Positions 40,763 to 48,423 of a DNA stretch of 64,000 nucleotides are shown piece by piece. The stretch is taken from NCBI RefSeq assembly GCF_013364275.1, contig NZ_CP054932.1, forward strand, positions 992,001 to 1,056,000, given 5' to 3'. The stretch is from Actinomadura sp. NAK00032. GTDB taxonomy: Bacteria; Actinomycetota; Actinomycetes; Streptosporangiales; Streptosporangiaceae. The notes under the pieces are model-generated. The model was given only the letters and a program-made list of their open reading frames with translations. It was not told the origin of the DNA and did no database searches. The translations under genes and the position numbers were made by a program. The stretch's first letter is position 1, and each line of letters opens with the position of its first letter.

Positions 40763-42016
40763 TCAGTCGATGAACCGGACGTCGGGGTGGCGGGGGGACG
40801 GGCGGTCGAGGATCGGGCGGTGCCGGCCCGACAGCGCCCGGTCGAAGAACGCCGTGATGTAGGCCCGCTTCGCCGCGGTCATGCGCGCCGGGTCGACGGT
40901 CCCGATGGCGGCGGCGCGGTCCTCCTCGGAGAAGTCGAGCTTCTCGTCCAGGACGGGCATGAAGGACTGGACGTCGGTGTAGGAGTAGTGGCTCGCGGTG
41001 GGCACGTTGAGGTCGCGCTTCCAGCCGGTGGAGTTCTTCCAGAACGCGCCCCAGGACGGGGTGGTCCGGTGCGTCTGCGGGTCCCCGCCGGTCGCCGCGC
41101 CCATCAGCATGAACGGACGGTCCAGGCCGGTGCGGGCGACCTCGACCAGGTCGTCCTTGCCGTACTGCATGGTGCCGTCCATGTTGATGCCCGCGTCCAG
41201 GCGCCGGTCGGTGCGCATCGCCTCGGCGGCCTGGATGCCTCCGGCGGAATGCCCGAACATGCCCACCTTGGACAGGTCGAGCGTCCGGCCGAGGCCGCGC
41301 GGGAGGCGCCGTCCCTCGGCGTCCGGGTTGCGGCCGCGCCGCAGGTCGGCGAGCCGGTCGAGGACGAACCGGGTGTCCTGCACCCGGGTGGCGAGCGCGG
41401 TCTGGAGCACGCCGTCCGGCTCCTCGGGGAGGCGCTGGCTCTCCACGCGCCCGCCGGGGAACTCGACCGGGGCCGTCTCGTAGGTGTGGTCCATGGTGAC
41501 GACCACGTAGCCGCGGCTGACCAGCTCCTCCGCCACGCCCGTGCCGAGCGCGCGCGGCACGCCGAAGCCGGGGGAGTAGAGGACGACGGGCCGCGCGCCG
41601 CGCCGCGCGTCGGCCGGGGCGGACTCGGCGGCGTGCGTGCGGGCGCCCGCCCAGTCGACGGTCCCCGCCTTGAACACGCGCAGCGCGTCGACCTTGGCCA
41701 GCGTCGCGGCGACTCCCGGGCGCAGGTACGGCGCGGTCCGCCCGGACGGCTTCGCGGCCGGGTACCAGACGCTGACCATCAGCTCGCGGGTCCGGCCGGG
41801 GACCCAGGGGTCGGCCCGGCCCTCGTCCACCAGGTGCAGTTCCGTGGTGCCGATGGCCTGGTGCGGGCCGGTCGGGCGCGGCAGGGTGAACGTCGCCGGC
41901 GCGGTGGCCCCGGCGGTGCGGACGGTGGCGGCGGACGCGCCGCAGGCGGCGAGCGGCAGGGCGAGCGGCAGGACCGCCGCCGCGGTGAGCGCGCGGAGGC
42001 GCGGACGTGATCGCAT
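40763..42016 (-). CDS. Secreted lipoprotein alpha/beta hydrolase (PAF-acetylhydrolase-like)
   Basis: 417 residues. Lipoprotein signal peptide with lipobox LAAC (Cys25). The hydrolase core has GRTRELMVSVWYPA, RPVVLYSPGFGVPRALGT as oxyanion segment and the nucleophile GHSAGG, then INMDGTM. This is the plasma platelet-activating factor acetylhydrolase-like family also containing cutinase-like esterases. It probably hydrolyses esters at the cell surface. The catalytic His is likely in PTASHYSYTDVQ. Confidence 0.85.
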   Translation of the reverse strand: MRSRPRLRALTAAAVLPLALPLAACGASAATVRTAGATAPATFTLPRPTGPHQAIGTTELHLVDEGRADPWVPGRTRELMVSVWYPAAKPSGRTAPYLRPGVAATLAKVDALRVFKAGTVDWAGARTHAAESAPADARRGARPVVLYSPGFGVPRALGTGVAEELVSRGYVVVTMDHTYETAPVEFPGGRVESQRLPEEPDGVLQTALATRVQDTRFVLDRLADLRRGRNPDAEGRRLPRGLGRTLDLSKVGMFGHSAGGIQAAEAMRTDRRLDAGINMDGTMQYGKDDLVEVARTGLDRPFMLMGAATGGDPQTHRTTPSWGAFWKNSTGWKRDLNVPTASHYSYTDVQSFMPVLDEKLDFSEEDRAAAIGTVDPARMTAAKRAYITAFFDRALSGRHRPILDRPSPRHPDVRFID

Positions 42017-42065
42017 GGCCCCACCCTCGCGGGCGGCGCACCCCGCGCATCATGACCGAAAGCCA

Positions 42066-42099
42066 CTCGTCCCCCCTGCCGGTCGGCAGGGGGGACGAG
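42066..42099 (-). terminator. 15-bp perfect hairpin after the protease remnant
   Basis: CTCGTCCCCCCTGCC (42066-42080) pairs with GGCAGGGGGGACGAG (42085-42099), loop GGTC. It lies 37 bp past the protease stop on the minus strand and would terminate that transcript before the lipoprotein gene. Confidence 0.85.
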
Positions 42100-42135
42100 C
42101 GCCCGCCCATCACGGGTGCCGGGTGGCGCTGACGG

Positions 42136-42864
42136 TCAGACGGCCTGCCACAGAGCCGGCACGTTCGGCGGGGTCCAGCCGGGCTGGGCCTGGTGGGCCT
42201 GGATGCAGCGGTAGCTGGCGCCGTTGTAGGTGACGACGTCCCCGGCCTGGTAGACGGTGCCGACGGCCCAGGTGCCGCTCGGCGGGTCGTCCGGCGGGTC
42301 GTCGGGCGGGTTGGAGCCGCCGGTGTACAGGGTCAGGCCGTACACCGAGAGGCCCTCGTTCACGGGCTGGAAGAACGTCGTGCCGCCGCTGGAGCAGTTG
42401 CCGGAGCCGCCGGACGTCGTGCCCTGCGCCTGCGTGCCGGCGATGAACGAGCCGCCCGAGTCGCCCGGCTCGGCGCACACGTTCGTCTGGGTCACCTCGT
42501 AGACGGTGCCCTCCTGGTAGGTGACGCTGGTGTTGAGCACCTGGACGGTGCCGCAGTGCCAGCCGGTCGTGGAACCGGAGCGGCAGACCGGCGAACCCGC
42601 CTGCGCGACGGTCGAGCCGGTCACGTCGCGGTCCTGGACGGTCCCGTAGCCGTTCACCTTGGCGGTCGGGGTCCAGTTGCTGTTCGCGGCCACCCAGGCG
42701 TAGTCGTTGCCGGGGAACGAGGAGCCCTGGAAGCTGCCCTGCTGGACCTGGTTGTAGCCGCTCGTGGTCGTGCCCGGCTGGCCGCAGTGGCCCGCGGTGA
42801 TGAAGCCGGGCTGGCCGCCGCGAGTGACCGAGAAGCCGATCGAGCAGCGTCCCGAGCCGTTCAT
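42136..42864 (-). pseudogene. S1-family serine protease with chitin-binding module, 5' end removed by a tnpB element
   Basis: 243 codons remain: the mature trypsin-like domain with triad His (ITAGHC), Asp (GNDYAWV) and Ser (EPGDSGGS), a PPDDPPDDPP linker and a C-terminal CBM5/12 chitin-binding module (WAVGTVYQAGDVVTYNG). Signal peptide and pro-region are missing; the reading stops at Met of GGDAYYMNGSGRCSIGF because the mobile element begins there. The six codons GGDAYY resume on the far side (44219-44236), after which only a short pro-region trace (RPRTYYNL, in another frame) is seen. Without leader it cannot be secreted; probably inactive. Confidence 0.85.
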
Positions 42865-44218
42865 CGGATGCCTGCGGCGTGGAGAGCCCGTCCTTTGGGG
42901 CGGGAAAGAACGCGGAATGGCGGGGCGTGGTGACTCTTCGAATTTTGTCGGTGGCGGTCGGTACGTTGCGGGCGTGTCCCGGTACCGGCTGTGTCCGACC
43001 CCTCGCCAGGAGGCGGGGCTGTTGGAGCATTGCTCGCACGCCCGGTTTGTGTGGAACTTGGCTGTGGAGCAGCACGCGTGGTGGACGCCGTGGCGGGGTC
43101 CGGCGCCGGAGTATTCCGTGCAGGCCCGGCAGTTGACCGAGGCGCGGGCTGCGTTCGAGTGGTTGGCGGCGGGGTCGCAGACGGTGCAGCAGCAGGCACT
43201 GAAGGACTTCGCGCAGGCCATGGGGAACTTCTTCGGTGGCACGCACCGGCGTCCTACGTGGCGTAAGGCGGGGGTGCATGAGGGGTTCCGGATCGTCGGT
43301 GCCCGCGGCCGGGCCTGGGATGTGCGGCGGTTGTCCCGCCGTACCGGTGAGGTGCGGATCCCCAAGGCGGGGTGGGTGCGGTTCCGCTGGTCCCGGCCCG
43401 TCCCGCCGGGGGTGAAGTCGTTCCGGGTGACCCGCGACCGCGCCGGGCGCTGGCATGTCGCGTTCGCCGCCGTCCCCGACCCCATCCCCGCGCCCGGCAA
43501 CGGTGCGGCGGTCGGAGTGGACCGGGGCGTGGCGGTGTCGGCGGCGCTGTCCACGGGCGAGACCAGCACCGTCCCGGGCCTGACACCGGGGGAGGCCGAG
43601 CGCCTGAAACGACTGCTGCGGCGCCTGGCCCGCGCGAAGCGGGGGTCGAACCGGCGTGCCCGGGTCAAGGCCGCCATCGCCCGGCTCAAGACGCGTGAGA
43701 CCGACCGCCGTAAGGACTGGGTGGAGAAGACCTCGACGGATCTGGCGCGCCGGTTCGACGTCATCGCGGTCGAGGACCTGAACATCGCCGGGATGACCCG
43801 GTCCGCCAAGGGCGCCCTGGATGCCCCCGGCGTCAACGTCCGGCAGAAGGCCGGGCTCAACCGGGGCATCCTGGCCGCCGGGCGGGGGCGGCTGGTGACC
43901 CGCCTGGAGCACAAGGCACCCGGGCGCCTGGTCCGGGTCGACCCGGCGTACACGTCGCAGACCTGCAACGCGTGCGGGCACCGCGCCCGGGACAACCGCG
44001 AGAGCCAAGCGGTGTTCCGATGCGTCGCCTGCGGACACCGGGCCAACGCCGACATCAACGCCGCACGCAACATCAAAGACACCGCCGTGGGACGCACGGT
44101 GGCCGCGCGGGGAGGCAGGGCATTGGCCCGGCCGGTGAACCGCGAACCTCAACCCACTCTCCTCTCCGTATAGGGGACGGGTCGGAATCCTCCGCCTTCA
44201 AACGGAGGAGGACGTCAA
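42865..44218 (+). mobile_element. tnpB-only IS200/IS605-type element
   Basis: The limits are set by the interrupted protease codons: host sequence ends ...CCGTTCAT at 42864 and resumes GTAGTAGGCGTC at 44219. TTCAT immediately 5' of the left end is a plausible TAM of the TTNAT kind. A left-end hairpin (CCCGTCCTTTGGGGCGGG, about 42887-42904) and the right-end hairpin TCCTCCG/CGGAGGA (44188-44194, 44203-44209) followed by GACGTCAA at the terminus fit the subterminal structures of this family. There is no TnpA (Y1 transposase) gene, so movement would need one in trans. No target-site duplication, as expected. Confidence 0.88.
42974..44173 (+). CDS. tnpB: TnpB RNA-guided endonuclease (IS605 OrfB)
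   Basis: 399 residues from GTG 42974. The split RuvC nuclease site is complete: Asp183 (GVDRG), Glu267 (AVEDLNI) and Asp360 (ANADINAARN). The zinc ribbon has Cys331, Cys334, Cys350 and Cys353 (CNACGH...CVACGH). The N-terminal REC/WED part starts YRLCPTPRQEAGLLEHC. All known catalytic features are intact, so it is probably an active nuclease that uses an omega RNA from the element's right end. Confidence 0.93.
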   Translation: MSRYRLCPTPRQEAGLLEHCSHARFVWNLAVEQHAWWTPWRGPAPEYSVQARQLTEARAAFEWLAAGSQTVQQQALKDFAQAMGNFFGGTHRRPTWRKAGVHEGFRIVGARGRAWDVRRLSRRTGEVRIPKAGWVRFRWSRPVPPGVKSFRVTRDRAGRWHVAFAAVPDPIPAPGNGAAVGVDRGVAVSAALSTGETSTVPGLTPGEAERLKRLLRRLARAKRGSNRRARVKAAIARLKTRETDRRKDWVEKTSTDLARRFDVIAVEDLNIAGMTRSAKGALDAPGVNVRQKAGLNRGILAAGRGRLVTRLEHKAPGRLVRVDPAYTSQTCNACGHRARDNRESQAVFRCVACGHRANADINAARNIKDTAVGRTVAARGGRALARPVNREPQPTLLSV

Positions 44219-44236
44219 GTAGTAGGCGTCGCCGCC
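44060..44236 (+). ncRNA. Predicted omega RNA (reRNA) with guide reading into the flank
   Basis: By analogy with other TnpB elements the guide RNA overlaps the 3' end of tnpB and ends at the right boundary. The scaffold would include the hairpin 44188-44209 and end GACGTCAA at 44218; the guide would be the following bases, GTAGTAGGCGTCGCCGCC. The 5' limit is a guess. This guide matches the empty site behind TTCAT. Confidence 0.5.
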
Positions 44237-44282
44237 GCAGGTTGTAGTACGTGCGGGGCCGGATGGCCGACCGTTTGACGGC

Positions 44283-44780
44283 GTGGAATACCGTGCCATT
44301 TACACTCCGGATGCCCTCGCGATTCCCGAGCGGCTGGAACTTGCCCGGCAGGACCCCGTTCTCGGGGAGCGCGCCCGGCTGCTCGATAATCCGCCGGCGA
44401 AACTCGTCATCGTGGACGACGAAATGGCGCTTATGCCGCTGCGGGACGGCGAACCCGGCATCACCGCGCTGATTCGCCCGTCCACCCTCCTGGACATTCT
44501 CGTCGGCGTGTTCAATGCATGCTGGGAGCAGGCGGCCCCGCTGCGTTTCGACGAGGACGAGGACGAGGCGGCCCGGCCCGGGGTCTGGCCCCGGCTGTCG
44601 GAGGCCGACCGGCACCTGCTGACCCTGCTCGCCGCCGGCCTCAAGGACGAGGCGGTCGCCCGCCACACCGGGATGGGCACGCGGACGGTCAGCCGCCACG
44701 TCGCCCGCCTGATGCGCACCCTCAACGCCCGCACCAGGTTCCAGGCGGGGGTGCACGCCGCCCGGCGCGGCCTGCTCTGA
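44283..44780 (+). CDS. LuxR-type HTH regulator, probably N-terminally truncated
   Basis: 165 residues from GTG 44283. The C-terminal LuxR/FixJ-type HTH is complete: LSEADRHLLTLLAAGLKDEAVARHTGMGTRTVSRHVARL, ending ARTRFQAGVHAARRGLL. The region before it (YRAIYTPDALAIPERLELA, PAKLVIVDDEMALMPLRD) matches the second half of the usual 320-residue actinobacterial TrmB/LuxR regulators, whose N-terminal sensor half is absent. It starts 64 bp from the mobile element, so the loss may come from the same rearrangement. No ribosome site is evident at the GTG. Confidence 0.65.
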   Translation: MEYRAIYTPDALAIPERLELARQDPVLGERARLLDNPPAKLVIVDDEMALMPLRDGEPGITALIRPSTLLDILVGVFNACWEQAAPLRFDEDEDEAARPGVWPRLSEADRHLLTLLAAGLKDEAVARHTGMGTRTVSRHVARLMRTLNARTRFQAGVHAARRGLL

Positions 44781-44861
44781 CGTCCGGGCCGGGGCTCCGG
44801 GGTCCTGCCCAGCGGGACGCGGCCGGAGCGTCCCCGCCCGGGTGCCGCACACTCGCGGGAT

Positions 44862-45392
44862 ATGGACGCCCAGCGCAGCGAATGGTCCGACCGCCAGGAG
44901 ATCCACGACGTCGTCCTGCGGTACTGCCGCGGCATCGACCGGCTGGACTTCGGGCTCGTCCGGTCGGCGTACCACCCGGACGCCGTCGACCACCACACCG
45001 GTTTCGACGGGACCCTGGAGGAGTACCTCGCCTGGGTCGAGCCCAAGCTGCGCGCCCGGCGCGGCGGCACGATGCACATCGTCGCCAACCACCTCGTCGA
45101 GCTGCTCGGCGACACCGCCGTCAGCGAGACGTACGGGACGTCCGTCCACTGGGGCGAGCCCGCCGACGACCCGCGGGCCAACTTCACCAGCGGTGTCCGG
45201 TTCGTCGACCACATGGCGTGGCGGGACGGCCGGTGGGCGATCGCCGAGCGGTGGGCCGTCCGGGAGTGGACCAGGTCGGACGCCGGCCGGCTGATGCCCA
45301 AGGAGGGCGAGGGGCCGTCCGGCAGCAGGGACGGGGACGACCCGTTGATCCGGTTGCAGCGGAGGCTGCGCGGAAGGGAGTCAGGCGCGTGA
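44862..45392 (+). CDS. NTF2/SnoaL-like protein
   Basis: 176 residues with a SnoaL-like alpha+beta barrel: DRQEIHDVVLRYCRGIDRLDFGLVRSAYHPDAVDHH, MHIVANHLVELLGDTAVSETYG, VDHMAWRDGRWAIAERW. Such proteins are small dehydratases, isomerases or hydroxylase accessory factors acting on aromatic or polyketide compounds. Its GTGA overlap with the LLM oxidoreductase downstream implies a joint role. Confidence 0.85.
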   Translation: MDAQRSEWSDRQEIHDVVLRYCRGIDRLDFGLVRSAYHPDAVDHHTGFDGTLEEYLAWVEPKLRARRGGTMHIVANHLVELLGDTAVSETYGTSVHWGEPADDPRANFTSGVRFVDHMAWRDGRWAIAERWAVREWTRSDAGRLMPKEGEGPSGSRDGDDPLIRLQRRLRGRESGA

Positions 45393-46258
45393 AGGTAGGG
45401 ATCAGCTCGCCGATCGTGGCGCTGGCGGGCAACCGCCCGGCGTGGGAGGCCGAGGCCGGCACCGCCGAGCTCGTCCGGGTGGCGGAGACCGCCGACCGGC
45501 TCGGCTACGCGTTCATGACCTGCGGCGACCACGTGGCCGTGCCGCCCGGCCTGCATCGCGGGGAGCGGTTCTACGACCCGCTGGCGACGTTCGCGTTCCT
45601 GGCGGGCCGGACGCGCCGGCTCCGCTTCCTGCCGTACGTGCTGGTGCTGCCCTTCTACCACCCGCTGGAGATCGCCAAGCGGTACGGGACGCTCGACCAC
45701 CTGAGCGACGGGCGGCTGGTCCTCGGGTTCGGGGTCGGGAACCTGAAGGAGGAGTTCGACCTGCTCGGCGTCCCCTTCGAGGACCGGGGGCCGCGCGCCG
45801 ACGACGCCCTCCGCGCGCTGCGCGCCGCGCTGTCCGGCCGGCGGGTGTCGTACGAGGGGCCGTACTACGCGTTCCAGGACATGGTGGTCGACCCGCACGC
45901 CGTCCAGGAGCGGGTGCCGATGTGGATCGGCGGGCACAGCGAGCGCGCCCTGCGCCGCGCGGTCACGCTCGGGGACGGCTGGGCGCCGGCGCCGCAGTCG
46001 TTCCGCGGGCCCACCCCGGAGCTGATGCGCGAGATGCTCGGCCGGCACGACCTGCCGGACGGCTTCGACGTCCTGCTCACCCCCGGCGAGCGCCTCGACC
46101 CGGTCAACGAGCCGGGCCGGGTCGCCGAGATCATCGCGACGGCGGAGCAGGCGGGCGCGACCCACCTCAACCTGACGGTCCGGCACGAGTCCCTCGGCCA
46201 CTACCTGGAGCAGCTGGAGGCGTTCGCGGCGGCCGCCGGCCTCGACGCGGAGGCGTGA
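45389..46258 (+). CDS. LLM-class (F420-dependent) oxidoreductase
   Basis: 289 residues of the luciferase-like TIM barrel: VRVAETADRLGYAFMTCGDHVAVP, RLRFLPYVLVLPFYHPLEIAKRYGTLDHLSDGRLVLGFGVG, VPMWIGGHSERALRRAVTLGDGW. In actinomycetes this branch mostly uses coenzyme F420. GTG 45389 overlaps the previous stop. Substrate unknown; coupling with the SnoaL-like gene suggests a small catabolic or tailoring pair. Confidence 0.9.
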   Translation: MKVGISSPIVALAGNRPAWEAEAGTAELVRVAETADRLGYAFMTCGDHVAVPPGLHRGERFYDPLATFAFLAGRTRRLRFLPYVLVLPFYHPLEIAKRYGTLDHLSDGRLVLGFGVGNLKEEFDLLGVPFEDRGPRADDALRALRAALSGRRVSYEGPYYAFQDMVVDPHAVQERVPMWIGGHSERALRRAVTLGDGWAPAPQSFRGPTPELMREMLGRHDLPDGFDVLLTPGERLDPVNEPGRVAEIIATAEQAGATHLNLTVRHESLGHYLEQLEAFAAAAGLDAEA

Positions 46259-46315
46259 CCCGAGGTCGCGCGCCGGAACGTTGAGCCGACCGGCCGACGC
46301 TGTTAGCTTCACCGC

Positions 46316-47362
46316 GTGGACGACATGCGTGCACAGGCGGCGGCGGTCGAGGAATTTGCGGCGGCCCTGCGAGAACTGCGGAAATCAGTCGGTAATCCGC
46401 CGTTCCGCGAAATGTCAGGCCGGTCCGGGGCCATCTCGCACACCACGCTGTACGAGGCCGCGAAGGGCAACAGGCTCCCCAGCTGGGGGACCACCGTCGA
46501 GTTCGTCAAGGCGTGCGGCGCGGACCCCGCCGGGTACCGCGAACGCTGGGAGCGCGCGAACCGGGTCGTCGGCTCGGCGCGGGCCGGGCGGCCCGAGGCC
46601 GTCGCGGGGACGTCCGCGACACGTCCGTCCGGGGGAGCCGCGGCCACCGCGAGCGGCCCGGAACGGCATGCCGTGCACATCGCCGTCGACCCGCCGTCGC
46701 TCGGCGAGGACACGATCCCGGTGGGCGGGCCGCCGTCCGGCGAGGTCGCGGACGGCGCCCCGCCGGCCGCCCCCGCGCACCGGGGCCGGTTCCGGCTGAC
46801 CCGCCCGGTCGCGATCACGCTGGCGACGGCGGTCGTCGGCCTGGGGGCCGTGATCGTCGTCGTGGTCGCCGTCAACCGGGGCGGCGGTGGCTCCAAGCCG
46901 GGCGGTGACGGGTTGAAGCCCGCCGTCGGCGCGTCGAAGGCCGCGCTGTCCCCGGCCGACTGCCCGGTGCACCCCACCAACCCGCCGGCGGCCCCGCCCG
47001 TCCACAAGGGCGACCTGGCCGTGTTCATCGCGGACATCACGCTGCCCGACTGCACGCGCGTCGGCACCGGGAAGACCGTCGCGAAGGTGTGGCGGCTCAA
47101 GAACGCCGGGAAGGTGCCGTGGGAGGGGTACTCGCTGCGGCGCCTCGACCTCCCGCAGCAGGCCGACCAGTGCCAGACCATCTCCGACGTGCCGATCAAG
47201 GACACCCGGCCCGGCGCGATGGTCGACATCCGCGCCGACATCACCACGCCGCGCAAGCCGGGCCTGTGCTACGTGCGGTTCAAGATGGTGGACGCCGCGG
47301 GGAAGGTCGCCTTCCCCGGGAGCCGGCCGGTCAACTTCCAGATCATCGTCGAGGCACGGTAG
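46316..47362 (+). CDS. Membrane protein with XRE-like HTH and NBR1-Ig-like domain
   Basis: 348 residues. An N-terminal DNA-binding-like helical domain (AAVEEFAAALRELRKSVGNPPFREMS, SHTTLYEAAKGNRLPSW), a Pro/Ala linker, one membrane helix (VAITLATAVVGLGAVIVVVVAV, about 165-190) and an extracellular NBR1-type Ig-like domain (VGTGKTVAKVWRLKNAGKVPWEGYSL, VDIRADITTPRKPGLCYVRFKM). In eukaryotes this Ig domain belongs to autophagy receptor NBR1; in actinobacteria it sits on cell-surface proteins. A DNA-binding head tied to an external Ig domain suggests signalling across the membrane. GTG 46316; ATG 46325 is an alternative. Confidence 0.85.
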   Translation: MDDMRAQAAAVEEFAAALRELRKSVGNPPFREMSGRSGAISHTTLYEAAKGNRLPSWGTTVEFVKACGADPAGYRERWERANRVVGSARAGRPEAVAGTSATRPSGGAAATASGPERHAVHIAVDPPSLGEDTIPVGGPPSGEVADGAPPAAPAHRGRFRLTRPVAITLATAVVGLGAVIVVVVAVNRGGGGSKPGGDGLKPAVGASKAALSPADCPVHPTNPPAAPPVHKGDLAVFIADITLPDCTRVGTGKTVAKVWRLKNAGKVPWEGYSLRRLDLPQQADQCQTISDVPIKDTRPGAMVDIRADITTPRKPGLCYVRFKMVDAAGKVAFPGSRPVNFQIIVEAR

Positions 47363-47392
47363 TTCCCCGCCGCGGCGGGCGCGGCGGGGAAC
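47362..47392. terminator. Bidirectional terminator between the NBR1-Ig gene and the SpoIID gene
   Basis: GTTCCCCGCCGCG (47362-47374) pairs perfectly with CGCGGCGGGGAAC (47380-47392), loop GCGGG. It lies right at the stop of the plus-strand gene and 24 bp from the stop of the minus-strand gene. Confidence 0.85.
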
Positions 47393-47415
47393 CGTATCGG
47401 GAGCGTTCACGGACT

Positions 47416-48360
47416 TCAGGAGAGGACGATCCCGCTGTAGTAGGCCTTCAGGATCCGGGCGTAGCCCCAGCCGGCGTTGGCCTTGTCGCGCGAGCCGTAC
47501 TGCGACATCCAGTCGCCGGTGACCCAGCCGCCGCACGCCGTCGTCGTGGAGCAGTAGTGGGCCTGAAGGATCTTCCCGCTACGGGTCATCCGGGTGCCCC
47601 ACATCGCGTCCACGGCGGAGCTCGTCGCGGCCGTCGCGGATCCGGGCTTGTAGACCTGGCTCGACGTGGTGTCGTAGACGTCGAAGCACCGGCCGTCCGA
47701 CGTCTTGCGCGTCGAGTGCAGCGCCCAGTACCAGCCGTAGCTCTTGACGGCCATCGCCCCCGCCTTCAGGGACTCCTTCGGCCAGCTCGGCACCCACTCG
47801 TTGGGCAGGACGTTCTTGACGTAGGTCTTGAACGAGACCCGGTCCACCCGGTTGAGCGAGACCCGGTACACCAGGATCGTCGTGGGCAGCTTGCTGTCCG
47901 TGCCGTCGGTCTTGCAGCCGGTCGGCGGTGTGGAGCTCAGGAACTTGTGCGACGCGTTCTGGTTCTTCAGGCTGCTGTTGAGGTTGCCCTTGGCGCCGGC
48001 CTTGAAGTCCTGGTAGGTGCCGCCGTAGTTGCTGTTGTAGTAGACGCGGACGGTCTTGCTGCTGCGGTTCCAGACCGAGGCGGCCTCGTTCTTGATGCAC
48101 TGGCCCTTGCCGTTGCCCGGCCCTTTGAAGTCGTAGCAGGACGGCTGGGTGGTGCCGTAGTCGGCGACCGATCCGGTGAAGTCCGAGACCGAGCCGGCGT
48201 TGTTGCTGTTGAAGTAGTAGCAGAACTCGCCGCTCTCGCACACGCCGTTGCGTGCCGCGGCCGAGGCGGGCGATGCCGGGAGCAGCACCGCCCCGCCGAT
48301 CGCCATCGCGGCGACCGCCGCGACGGCGCGCGGGATCAGCCGCGCCGTTCGTCTTAACAC
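47416..48360 (-). CDS. Secreted I36-domain protein with SpoIID/LytB-type lytic domain
   Basis: 314 residues. Signal peptide to about residue 35 (PASPASA). Residues 36-145 form a peptidase inhibitor I36-like domain (NGVCESGEFCYYFNSNNAGS, SCYDFKGPGNGKG, ASVWNRSSKTVRVYYNSNYGG). The rest is SpoIID-like (ILVYRVSLNRVDRVSFKTYVKNVLPNEWVPSWPKESLKAGAMAVKSYGWY), the family of lytic transglycosylases that act on glycan lacking stem peptides. GTG 48360 follows GGGGAAG. Its I36 domain is nearly identical to that of the next gene. Confidence 0.88.
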   Translation of the reverse strand: MLRRTARLIPRAVAAVAAMAIGGAVLLPASPASAAARNGVCESGEFCYYFNSNNAGSVSDFTGSVADYGTTQPSCYDFKGPGNGKGQCIKNEAASVWNRSSKTVRVYYNSNYGGTYQDFKAGAKGNLNSSLKNQNASHKFLSSTPPTGCKTDGTDSKLPTTILVYRVSLNRVDRVSFKTYVKNVLPNEWVPSWPKESLKAGAMAVKSYGWYWALHSTRKTSDGRCFDVYDTTSSQVYKPGSATAATSSAVDAMWGTRMTRSGKILQAHYCSTTTACGGWVTGDWMSQYGSRDKANAGWGYARILKAYYSGIVLS

Positions 48361-48423
48361 GTTCGCTTCCCCTTCTGGTGAAGGTGCTGGTGAGAGGTGC
48401 GGCCCGTGCGGGCCGCGGTCCGG

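Noticed and set aside
42764..42973. N-terminal extension of TnpB upstream of GTG 42974
   Set aside because: It runs through the element's left end into the protease and lacks homology; TnpB similarity begins at YRLCPTPRQ.
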